Assembly: GCA_029216955.1 (NCBI GenBank)
Contig: JANAVB010031417.1
Location: 24,200,331 to 24,264,330, forward strand
Reading direction: 5' to 3'
DNA length: 64,000 nucleotides
Source: Iris pallida
Taxonomy: Eukaryota > Streptophyta > Magnoliopsida > Asparagales > Iridaceae
Part shown: piece by piece, positions 21,783 to 32,316 of the stretch
Numbering within the stretch: the first letter of the stretch is position 1
How the letters are laid out: every line of letters begins with the position of its first letter
The notes under the pieces: model-generated
Databases searched by the model: none
Told to the model about the DNA's origin: nothing
Seen by the model: the letters and a program-made list of their open reading frames with translations, nothing else
Made by a program: the position numbers and the translations under genes

Positions 21783-24700
21783 ATGGAGCTGAATTACTAT
21801 CTGCGGAATCGTACTTGGATGTACAACCGTCATCCTGATGACATGTGCGGTGTGCGGGATGAATTCATAGAGGGTGTACACCAGTTCCTGCAGTTTGCCA
21901 AGGCGTTCCCTCAGTACATGGACGGTACCAAAATTAAGTGTCCGTGTGTGAGATGTCGTAACTTGAAATATCATCCAGAAGTGGATGTCACGTATCATTT
22001 GTACTCGAAGGGTTTCACGCCGAATTACTATCAGTGGAGCGAGCACGGAGAACTTGTGTCTTTAGCATCGGAGTACGAGCCTTATGTTGATGTCCACAAC
22101 AACGCTCCTTACGACGATGGGTTGGTGAACATGGTTTTTGACGCGGCCGGGCCTAGTTTCGATCCGGATGATCATGATGCACCTGAGGAGGCACCGAACC
22201 CCGATGCTGCACAGTTCATGGAGTTGCTGGAGAATGCAAGGACTCCATTATATCCTGGTTGTGAGGATCATTCACCGTTGGAGGTGGTTACAAGATTGTT
22301 GAGCATCAAGTCCGATTTTAACATGTCGCAAGATTGCTACAACCGTATTATGGAGTTGCTTATAGAAATATTGCCTGAGGGTGCGAAGTTGCCTAAAGAC
22401 TTTTACCGGTCTAAGAGGATGGTTAGATCGCTCTGGATGGGATATGAAAAAATCGATGCCTGTCGCAACGGGTGCATGTTGTACTACAAAGACGACAAGG
22501 ATGAAGACGCCTGCAGATTTTGTGGTGTCGATCGCTACAAGGCCTGTGGTAGAGGAAAGTCTGTCGGTACCAGGAAGCCTACCTCTTCGATGCACTACTT
22601 GCCGTTGACGCCGCGTTTGCAGCGGTTGTTTATGGTGAAGGAAACTGCAGAAAACATGAGTTGGCATAAGCGGGAACATACCGAAGGAGTGTTGGATCAC
22701 CCATCTGATGGAGAAGCATGGAAGCACTTTGATCGAGAGTATCCAGATTTTGCTTCTGATCCGCGTAATGTTAGATTGGGTCTCTGCTCTGACGGTTTTA
22801 CCCCATTCGGACTTTCAGGATCCCAGTATTCGTGTTGGCCTGTGATCGTCACCCCGTATAATCTACCGCCTTGGATGTGCATGAAGACTCCATATATGTT
22901 CCTCACCGTTATTATCCCAGGTCCGAACAATCCGAAAAGGAACATTGATGTTTATTTACAACCATTGATTGATGAGTTGAATCAGCTGTGGGAAGTAGGT
23001 TCCAACACGTACGATGTATCTAGAAAACAAAATTTCCAGATGCGGGCAGCACTTATGTGGACCATCAACGACTTTCCGGCCTATGGAATGTTATCTGGAT
23101 GGAGCACGCATGGTCGTCTTTCATGTCCGTGTTGCATGGACGACACTAAGGCTTTCCGTTTGAAACACGGAGGCAAACCGTGCTTCTTCGATTGTCATCG
23201 ACGATTCCTGCCGAAGGATCATCCGTACCGGAGGAACAAGAATGCTTTTCGTGCTGGCGTTGTGGAGAAGGGTGATCCACCGACAAGGTGGTGCGGAGCC
23301 ACGATATGGGAGGAGGTTAGAGATTTACCAAGTGCTATTGAGCAGCCTGCTACGGGCTACAAGTGTGACGGATTTGGTCGCACTCATAACTGGACGAAGA
23401 GGAGTATATTCTGGGATCTGCCATACTGGAGCACCAATCTGATTAGACATAACCTTGATGTCATGCATATTGAGAAGAATGTGTTTGACAACATAATTAA
23501 TACTGTAATGGACGTAAAGGGGAAGACGAAAGACAATCCTAAGGCTAGATTGGACTTGAAAGAAATATGTAGACGTCCTGCATTGCATTTGATAGAGGAC
23601 GGGAATGGAAAGTTGAAGCAGCCTAAGGCAATTTTCTCACTGGAGAAGGAGGATAAAGTGAGGCTTTGTAGGTGGATTCAAGGTCTGAAATTTCCAGATG
23701 GGTATGTTTCAAACTTGAGAAGATGCGTCGACCTCAAGGAGAACAAACTGACAGGTATGAAGAGCCATGATTGTCACGTATTCATGGAGCGGTTAATTCC
23801 GATTGCATTTCGGGAATTCTTACCGCAGGCAGTTTGGGATCCATTGACGGAGCTTAGCATATTCTTCAGGGACCTTTGTTCTAAGAAATTGCTCGTTGAT
23901 CGTCTAGAAAAGCAAGAGAAGGACATTGCGGTAACACTGTGCAAGCTAGAGAGGGTGTTTCCTCCTGGATTCTTCGACTCTATGGAGCATTTGCCGATTC
24001 ATCTTTCCTACGAGGCACGTGTTGGTGGACCCGTCGAATATCGATGGATGTACCCGTTCGAGCGACATTTGAATCACCTAAAAAGAAAGGTAAAAAATAA
24101 GGCTCGGGTCGAGGGTTCTATTTGTGAAGCCTATATTCTCGAGGAGATTACAAATTTCTGCTCCTCCTATTTCAAACCTCATGTTGCTACGAATAGAACG
24201 AGGGCTCCGAGAAACGACGACGGATATCAAGAATTTAATGATGGAATACTGAAAGTATTCAATGCGTCCGGAAAGCCTTCGGGAAAAATGAAGAAGAGAT
24301 ATTTGAATGACGAAGAGCTAAGGGCTGCTCAGTTGTATGTATTACTCAATTGCGACGAGGATGAAGTGGAGAAGCTAGAAGGGTAAGTAAGGAATGATGA
24401 GTTTACGTCATCTCAATGTAATAGTATAAGCTAATATTATTGTACTAATCGTTCTAATGCTTCGTTGTTTTCCAGCACATATAATGATGAGTTGAGGCTG
24501 GTTAGACCCTACCTAACAGACGAAGCATTAGAACAAGAAATGAGACGTCATTTTCCTTCTTGGTTGAGCGAATATGTAAGCAGTTCGGTAATATTTACTG
24601 GCCTCTTCTAATGCAACTGCGCAATAAATAACTTATTATCTCTTCTTTGATATTCAGGTCGATCGTCTAATTTCACCCGAGATTGAATTAATTAGAACTC

Positions 24701-25392
24701 TTGCCAAGGGACCAATTACTTTTGTTAAAACATGGCCAAGTTATTGTGTCAATGGCTTTCGGTTCAAGTCGACAAATGCTCCGATCAGAGACAGCTTCCT
24801 GGATCTTGATTCCACGAAGAACAGTTGTTTGTGTATCAAGTCTTCGAACTACAAAGACGTCGATCCAGGAAATGATTTTTTTGGCATCTTGCGAGAGATT
24901 GTGGAGTTGTCATATAATTATGGCAGAGAACCTGCAAATATCGTGTTGTTCAAGTGTGAATGGTTCGATCCGATTGAAAATCAAGGCTGGAAAATTGACA
25001 AGCATGGTCTTGTGGATATAAACTACAAGCGTAGATATCAAGGCTACGAACCGTTTGTCCTAGCAACTCAGGCTCAGCTCGTGTATTTTACAGCTTATCC
25101 GAGACGGGGAGCAACGAAGTCTGACTGGTGGGCAGTATGCAAGACTAAAGCTAGAGATACTTTTGATGTTGATGAAAAAGCTTACCAGGAGGACGAGCTA
25201 CCTCCTGTAACCAATATTGTCGATGTGGACTCCACGGAAGTTACGCATTACACGACACATAATGTAGAAGATGTAGAATTATCCGAAGAGGAAGGCGAAG
25301 CCGACGAAGGTGAAGACGAAAGTGAAGATGAGGAGGAAGAGGAAGATGAGGTCGAGGAAGACGAACAAGATGATTATTCTGAAGATGATTGA
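21783..25392 (+). CDS. CACTA transposase, TNP2/TNPD type, three exons
   Basis: Exons 21783-24382, 24476-24575 and 24658-25392, with GT/AG junctions and agreeing phases; 1144 aa. Order of domains: transposase-associated zinc-binding region (residues about 5-90, KCPCVRCRN), tnp2 transposase core (about 270-500, including AFPAYG-type FPAYGMLSGWSTHG and CPCC), DUF4218 (about 660-770, LPIHLSYEARVGGPVEYRWM) and DUF4216 in exon 3 (about 995-1065, LFKCEWFDP). The C-terminus is a long acidic Glu/Asp tail. The protein should bind and cut CACTA ends in the nucleus. The ATG at 21783 is preferred because an acceptor ends at 21778 and the protein then starts like its family; an in-frame ATG at 21696 exists upstream. 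No stop interrupts the model. Confidence 0.92.
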
Positions 25393-25460
25393 GAGAGATA
25401 TTATCTGGACTTAGATGTTTATTGTAGAATGTATCATCATATGTTACCTTGGTTATTATC

Positions 25461-25590
25461 TTTGTTGTACTGTCATATTTCTAGTCTCTATTATTTGTTG
25501 TACTGTCATATTTCTAGTCTCTATTATTTGTTGTACTGTCATATTTCTAGTCTCTATTATATCTTGTACTATCATATGCTGTTATCAGGT
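25461..25590 (+). repeat. 33-bp tandem repeats between the two CACTA genes
   Basis: TTGTACTGTCATATTTCTAG recurs with a period of exactly 33 bp (anchors 25467, 25500, 25533; a diverged fourth at 25566). The array ends just before the ATG of the second gene, so it forms its leader or promoter. Confidence 0.92.
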
Positions 25591-27606
25591 ATGGCAGGTC
25601 GTCGCGGACATTTGCGAGGGCCACGAGGAGGTCGGGATCATCCGGTACTTCCTACAGGTACTGCTAGGGGACGGAGTTTGCCTTCGGTACCTCCTATTGG
25701 TACCGGCTCTGGATCCTCGTCGCCGATTACTCCTCCATATCGGACAGTAGCTGGGCCGGTTGGGACGACGTCACGTGGCATATCTCCTGGGACGAGTAGT
25801 TCCAGACCTGTTGAGAGGGCTCCCCCGTCTAGCGTTCCTGATGTTGATACGACGATGGAGACGGATGAGCAGATGGCCGAGGAGGATGCGCCGACGGCCG
25901 ACCAGCATCATGAAGATGATGCGTGCGCACCTCCGGAGGAGGGGAGGACGGAGATCTGGGCCGACGGTACAAAGTAGGTATTTTGGTTTATTATTTTTTC
26001 TTTCTTTCTGTTTTTATCATAAATTAACTTTTTCATGAATATAATATGTATGTATAGATATCGTCCTTCAGGGGTACAGAGACGCCTAGGCGATATGCTG
26101 AGGCATAATTATGGTGGTCCCTGGATTAACTACTCTGATGCTCCAGACGAAAGGAAGAACTTCTGGTTTACGCGCTTCAAGGTTAAAATAGATTTGTTTT
26201 TAACATGAATCATTTAATTTATGCATATTATATATAACTGATAAATATTTGGTTTCGTACTGTTCTAGGATATGTTTTACTATCCGCCGCACCGGGCCGA
26301 GCAGATCGAGGGGATGTTTCCTTCCGTCGCTGCCAAGCTGATCCGCGACTCTATCAACGATCAGAAGGATCGTGATCGTGCCGGAAAGCCGATCCAAGGT
26401 TGGATCACCCCCGATCAGTGGAATGCGATGAAGGCTCGATTCAACGAGCCAAGGTACAAGGAGAAGTCGGAGAAGGCTAAGGCGGCTAGGCAACATGCCT
26501 CGAAGTGGTGCGGTGGGTCGATTCCGATGACGGAACATTTCCGTCGTCTGGTATGTCTTTCTCTTTTAGAAATATTATTTTAATGCAAATCCGATAAATT
26601 ATTACTAAGATAATATATTTAATTACAGGTAAGGAAGGTCGGTAACGCCGACATGGTGACCGTCTTTCTGGCCACCCATCGGAAGGGCGGAGTCCTTATT
26701 GACGAGAGGGCCGAGCAGACCTATGTAAGTATTACAATACGTTATCTTAATTTAATACTTCGTGTCCATTTTAATATAACTTAGTAAATATGATGCAAAT
26801 AAATATTCATGAAGTTAGTAAAAATAAGTACATTAATTAGAAATTAGAAATCATAGAGTACTATCCATACTTTCTAGGCCGAGTATAAGAGGCTGCGGGA
26901 ACGGGCGGCTGCTAGTGCACCTGATGCAGGAGAGGCCGGTACTTCCTCGCAGCCCACTCAAGCTCCGTCGGAGGACGAGCTGTGGATGACCGCCGCTGGT
27001 GGCCTCCGTAGGGGTACGTACTACGGTACGGGATCCTATGGCGCCCTAGTTGCGACCCAGTCCTCTAGGACATCTCCTGCTAGTGTGCATGGTCCACAGC
27101 CGTCCCAGGAGTCTGCCCGAGTCCACCAGATGATGGAGTCTCTCCGTGACGACCTGCTACGACAGATCGAGCAGCAGTCTCAGCATCCTACGGACGATCC
27201 TGCGCTGCTAGCACGATTGGATGCGCTCGACCGCGGCATTATGGACCTCAGGGAGACGACTGAGAGGACAGAGCGCGCCGTTGGAGGGTTAGAGCGCACG
27301 GTGACGGAGTTGCAGACAGGACAGGTGACCATGGCCGAGAGGGTGAGATTGGCGCAGGATTCGATGGTCCAGAGCAGTGGTAGAATGTTATCTATCATGG
27401 ATTCATACAACCAGCGACTTACAGCGTTGGAGCATGCTGGTACTCTGGGTGCGCCTTCATCGTCGTCGACTCCGCCGCCTCTACCGCCTTCTTCTTCGAC
27501 ACCGACTCCACCGACTGGCGCTCCATCTGTATCGATTTCACTTGCGGAGTATGAGGAGTTTTTACGCCTTCGTCAGGGCGGTGCCCCTCCTGCACCAGAT
27601 CAGTAG
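25591..27606 (+). CDS. CACTA second protein, Transposase_24-like, five exons
   Basis: Exons 25591-25973, 26058-26181, 26269-26550, 26629-26724 and 26878-27606, with GT/AG junctions and agreeing phases; 537 aa. Residues 1-128 are low-complexity Gly/Arg/Ser/Pro. Residues about 130-330 match the Ptta/En/Spm plant transposase type (YSDAPDERKNFWFTRFK, KPIQGWITPDQWNAMKARF, FLATHRKGGVLIDERAEQTY). Residues about 375-450 are heptad-rich and probably coiled coil, followed by a Ser/Pro linker. By analogy with TNPA it may bind the subterminal motifs and assemble the ends. That role is inferred. It is coupled to the transposase, starting 198 nt after its stop in the same orientation. Confidence 0.88.
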
Positions 27607-28579
27607 TAGTCCTAGTTAGGACTATTTGTTTGTGTTTGTTTGATCATTTGTGACTGTTTGTTTGTGTTTGTATCATCGTATGTTTGTGACTTGGATATTT
27701 GTTGGTTGTTTAGACTTGGATGTTTGGATCCTAGCTATTTGTTGGATCCTATTCTATTTGTTGGTTGTGTGTAGACTTTGGTTATTTGGTTGTATCATCA
27801 TACGTTTGTGACTTAGATATTTGTCGGTTCTCTGTGGGTATGTTCTTGCATATTTTGGGATGTTGAAGCATGCTAGATATGATACATTACAGTTTATGAT
27901 TAGAGCAGAATGGAGTTCTTCCATTTATGGATTCACTGCAGCTTTTTGAATAGCTGCTAATGTATATGATACTCTGCCTGAAGGACATTCTGTGTTTATG
28001 GTTATTTTTTTAAACTGCAGGGAGAAAAGGACATTCTGTGTTTTATTTTTTTTGCAAATTTATCGACGTTTACCGACGATTACCGGCGTCTACCGACGCA
28101 ACTTTGTGACGTTTACCGACGGTAAAGCTGCAAAAAATATCCAGGCTACCGACGTTTACCGACGATTATTGACGTCTTGCGACGTACTTTGCGACGTTTA
28201 CCGACAGAAAAGCTGCAAAGAAAATGATCAAGAGTACCGACGTTTACCGACGTCATGATACGTCGGAGATACTTATACGTCGAAAACCGTCGGTAAAACG
28301 TCGGTAATAATCCCAGGACGGAGACCGACGTGTAGCGACTTTAGCCACGTCGCTACTGTACCGACGAAACGACAGAAGACGTCGGTAAAATACCGACGTA
28401 TCAATACGTCGCTGATTGTCGGTACTTGCGACGTTCGGCGACGTTTAAAAGATCAGCGACTAAGAAAAAAGCGACAAGGCCTAAACGTCGGTAAATACGT
28501 CGGTAATTATATTTAGCGACGTATTTTGTTGTTTTAGCGACGTTTTTAGGCGTCGCTAAAACGATATATTTTGGTAGTG
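27607..28579 (+). repeat. 3' flank and right subterminal repeats of the CACTA
   Basis: 27607-27850 has GTTTGTTTGTG-type simple repeats that probably serve as 3' UTR. From about 28060 to the end, ACCGACGTTTACCGACG and AACGTCGGTAA motifs alternate, changing to AGCGACGTTTT near the terminus. Confidence 0.8.
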
Positions 28580-30232
28580 AGGGGCCGAACAAAACTAATA
28601 ACGTCATAAAAGTTATTTTTTCAAAAGGTGAAAATAAGTATTTATAGTGAACTACACAAATAATTAAAGAAGTAGAAAAAAAATATTGAAGGTAGTTCTA
28701 TCTCCAAAGGAGAATTCTAATTGAATTTATATCCTACTTGGCATTGAATAATAAGAAAATTTTTATCCTAGTAGGTAGAGTTCCTACATAGAAATTGTAC
28801 CAGAAAAATATATATTCACTAGTTTTCCACAAATTTTATCATACGTGGCACTGCCTAATATTAAGATGGAAGAATAATAAATGAAGAATTTTATGATTTA
28901 ATTTGAAAGTGGAGCCAACGCATAATTTCTATAAAAGCTTCTAGATGTAGAAACTCTCATAAAAAAAAACTTTATCCTATATCAGCGTCACGTAAACGGC
29001 ATGATGAAAATTGGAATAGAAACCACTGGAATAAATTTTTTTCTTTCTAGAAAGTGCTTCTACCATAGAAACATGGAGATAGAAACCCCATTGAATATGA
29101 CCTAACTAACTTCATACCAAACTCGGACCACATCTAAGTTTGATTTTTTTTAATGAGTCAATGGCCAAATTAGATGAGTTGAATGGAACTGAAGAGATGG
29201 TTTAGCCCACATGACCACATCTTAGACTGGTAATGTTTTATTATATATATTTTTAGACTTCTTATCAAATTTTAGATAATAAAAAAAAATTCCAGGGGAG
29301 TGGGGGGGCCATGGCCCCCTTTGGTCTCCATATAGTTTCGTCCCTGGTTACCAAAATAACCTTATTACATACGTCATAAAATTAAATTTGATTGAAATTT
29401 TAATTAGAACTTGTAAAAATATCTTCACAAATTAGGAAGGTACGGAACAACATGTTGAAAACAAAAAAAACGGATAAAAAAATCATGATATTTTATAGAA
29501 CAAATAAGGGGTGTTTATGACTTTTTAAACAAAATCTTCCAATCTCCCTCGTTAACCATCCGATTTCTGGGGTTAAAAAAATTGACAAAAGAGAGTGAAA
29601 TAAACCCTCACTTAACCCTCTATAACCCTCCCTCCTAAACCTCCACCCTCAAACCAAGCATGTTTTTATTTTTCCCTCGCTTAACTCTCTTAACCCTCAA
29701 TCCAAGCAGACCCTAAGAGAGTTAAGTGAGAGACGGTTAAGTGAGGAAAAATAAAATCATGCTTGTGTTGATGGTGGAGATTTAGAAGGGAATGTTATAG
29801 AGTTAAACGAGTATTTTTTATCCCTCCTTTGTCTATTTTTTTAACCCCCAAATTGGAGGGTTAACGATAAGGAGTTTTGTTTGAAAGGTTGTAAATATTT
29901 CTTATTTGTCCTCTAAATTATCATAATATTTTTTTCCATTTTTTCTTGTTTTTAACATGTTGCTCCGTAGCTTACTCATTTGTGAAGATATTTTGACAAA
30001 TTTTAATTAAAATTTTAATCAAATTTAATTTTATGACATATATAATAAAAATATTTTGATAATTGTTATATTTTTAATAATCATTCTCTCACTCAAAATC
30101 TTCAATCCAAATAAGAGTTATTAAATACACTCCGTTTAATTTTTCCTCCAATCCAAGCAAGATTATATGTATTTATTCCTTCACTCAAAACCCCACTTAG
30201 CTTATTATTTCCCCCCACTTGAATCAACTTGG

Positions 30233-30641
30233 TAATGTTTGAAAGCTTTGCCTATTTAGAGGTCTGGAGTAGTTGTCCAGCGATGAGGAATAAAATAGTA
30301 AGATATGAATTAATCCATTAATCAAAAAAGGAAAAAAAAAAAAAAAAAAAAAACTACAAGTGCAAACATACAAATATTTAACTTAATCTGGTCAAGATCG
30401 ACATATTACACGAAACAAATGAATTTTATTGAATAACAAAAGAACATATAAAGAGTATACACATGATACTGCCAATGGCCGCCGTTTGTGTGCTGGAGTG
30501 GGCTCAAACTCGCCCAATTTTTTTTTATTTTTTATCCATTTTTTTTAACAAGGGCGGAGCAACTAGTATCTTGAAAATGTCCTTATATAGTATCCTTTAA
30601 CTGATTGTGATATATGTCCTTATATAGTATCCTTTAACTAA
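30233..30641. other. Intergenic DNA, no gene seen
   Basis: Contains an A run near 30328-30352. CCTTATATAGTATCCTTTAACT is repeated in part (about 30580 and 30618). No coding signal. Confidence 0.45.
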
Positions 30642-30919
30642 GGAAAATGCTAAGTTTACTACCAATTTCTTACAACCTTTTTACAACCTTTTTTTTTTGA
30701 AATCACATGCACACACACAATTGGGAGGCTCGAACCTTTTTACAACCTCACTCACCAACTCCTTACATATGGGTCCCACCGGATCCTACCACCCTCACAC
30801 CCCCCCTGCTACATGGACTCCATCCGACCCCACCACTTACTCCTCTCCTCCAATCGAAATCCGACACGTGGTGGGAGTAAAGGGGTTGTAAGAATTTGGT
30901 TGTAGGCATAGCATTGCTC
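30642..30919. mobile_element. Mutator-like MITE with 9-bp target duplication
   Basis: Target duplication TTTAACTAA at 30633-30641 and 30920-30928. Ends are GGAAAATGCTAAGTTTACTA and, read inward, GAGCAATGCTATGCCTACAA. Pairing continues through TTCTTACAACC, giving inverted repeats of over 35 bp. The 278-bp interior is non-coding. A 9-bp duplication points to the Mutator superfamily. Confidence 0.9.
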
Positions 30920-30942
30920 TTTAACTAAGTGTGATATATAGT

Positions 30943-30950
<8 letters not shown>

Positions 30951-30999
<49 letters not shown>
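30951..30999. repeat. CT/CA compound microsatellite
   Basis: A run of CT dinucleotides passes directly into CA dinucleotides. Confidence 0.95.
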
Positions 31000-31133
31000 G
31001 CATACCTTGTGTTAGTCCAATAATCTATAATATAAAGCATAATGAACTTTTGGTCCGACTCATGTGCTTTGGTTTAACGATGATGAAAGGACTAAATTGT
31101 CCCTCTCTCTATAAGAGAGGAGGAGGTCCCATG

Positions 31134-32262
31134 TGTTGGCCCATTCCACGGTCACACCCGATTTCGATAATCAACATATACTTTAGTCAATACACAAAGT
31201 ATAGAAAATGCTGCTAACTATTTCAGGATGCATGAAATCATATTCAACGGACGATGTACTGCATAAATCAAAGCGTCAAAGTCATCAAAATCTTCTGAAG
31301 ACTCTTTTCTACTTTTATTCTGTATTTTACATTTTATTGAGTCTAGGAATTACTTTGTGAAATCAATTATGGTAATACTGGCTTAGGGTTAAAAATTGTC
31401 CTCCTTTCTAGAATCCTATTTTTACCCTTTCGTATTTTCAGTTACAAATATTTCAAAATCATATTTCGAAAATATTCTTTTCAAATGATTTTACAAATAA
31501 CCAAAAACCAGTTTGAAAACTGTTTTTACAAAAGAATTTCAAAATATCTCCTGACAGAACTCCTAGCCGAGTTCGGCCCGAGTTCGGTCCGAACTCTGAC
31601 CGAGTTCGGTCAGTTTGTATTCAAACTTCAGTTGCCTCCAAATCTGCGAGCAACGTCTATTTTGCGAGATATTTGCACCCGAACTCTGCCCGAGTTCTGC
31701 CCGAGTTCGGTTGGTGAAAACACCTATAAATAGAGAAGAACTTTTCACTTCATATCATCAATTCATTCTTCATCTTCTCTTCTCTACTATTCAAGTGTTT
31801 TCTAAACGATCTAAGATTTTCAAATCTCACCTACACATCTCTTAGCCAAAAGCAGTACTATCAGAGTTGATTTAGAGTCTTTTGGTTACTCAAGAGTTGT
31901 AAGAGGTCGTTCAAGTTTCAACAACTTTTCTGTTGTGGAGCTGGTCGTGCGCTCGCCTCCAAGCACGGTGTTGTGAAGCCGGTCGTGCGCTTGTCACCAA
32001 GCACGGTGTTGTAAGAGATTGCAAGCTCTCAGTTAAAGCTTGTGCCATAGTGGATTAACATCGAGCAAGAGTACTCGAGACTGGATTAGTCCTCTCAGAG
32101 GGATACCAGTATACATCGCTGTGTCACTGAGTTTGATTCTCCTATCTTTATTTACTGTCTCTTACATATCTGCCATAGTTTAATTTTTTAATTGGTGATT
32201 ATTTTCCGCTGCAACACACGCACTCTATTCACCCCCCTTTAGAGGTGCTCAACGATCCTACA
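31134..32262 (+). repeat. 5' LTR of the copia element
   Basis: Starts TGTTGGCCCATTCC and ends CGATCCTACA. A TATA box (CTATAAATAG) lies at 31724-31733. Just upstream (31567-31712) is a cluster of CCGAGTTCGG/CCGAACTC half-palindromes that may be the enhancer of U3. Confidence 0.95.
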
Positions 32263-32264
32263 AT

Positions 32265-32281
32265 TGGTATCAGAGCAGGTT
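32265..32281 (+). other. Primer-binding site of the copia element
   Basis: TGGTATCAGAGCAGGTT, two nucleotides after the 5' LTR. It is the usual complement of the 3' end of initiator methionine tRNA. Confidence 0.95.
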
Positions 32282-32316
32282 ATATTCTTATATAACATAC
32301 CCTAGAGAGTATATAT

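Larger units (their letters stand above)
19121..28579 (+). mobile_element. Complete CACTA (En/Spm) transposon, 9459 bp
   Basis: Terminal inverted repeat CACTACCAAAATA at both ends (19121-19133; inverse ending TAGTG at 28579). Target duplication AGG at 19118-19120 and 28580-28582. Both subterminal regions are packed with short GCGACGTT/ACGTCGGT motifs in both orientations. It carries two plus-strand spliced genes, a TNP2-type transposase and a Transposase_24-like protein, the usual two-gene plan of plant CACTA elements. Both gene models are free of stops, so the element may be autonomous or only recently silenced. Confidence 0.95.
19089..29346. mobile_element. hAT-type element inside MITE copy A, split by the CACTA
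   Basis: Exact 8-bp target duplication GTTACCAA at 19081-19088 and 29347-29354. Ends are CATGGACGGAGCC and, read inward, CAGGGACGAAAC. Own sequence is 19089-19120 plus about 28583-29346, roughly 796 bp, with no transposase ORF. MITE copy B carries the same site without an insertion (ATTATCAA), which confirms the boundary. Confidence 0.85.
18911..29713. mobile_element. Second Harbinger-like MITE (copy A), inside copy B
   Basis: Ends are GGGTCTGCTTGGATTGAG and its inverse CTCAATCCAAGCAGACCC, with target duplication TAA (18908-18910 and 29714-29716). Without the inserted hAT the copy is about 537 bp (18911-19088 plus 29355-29713). It is rich in GTTAAGTGAG-type motifs and non-coding. It is the same family as copy B in opposite orientation. 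Confidence 0.85.
18886..30232. mobile_element. Outermost Harbinger-like MITE (copy B), split by copy A
   Basis: The left piece 18886-18910 (GGGTCTACTTTGGATTAAGG) follows TTA. The remainder resumes at 29714 after the inserted material. Read together, the two pieces align with the sequence of copy A in inverted orientation, end to end, giving about 540 bp. The right end near 30232 is diverged. This copy also supplies the uninterrupted version of the site where the hAT inserted into copy A. Confidence 0.75.
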
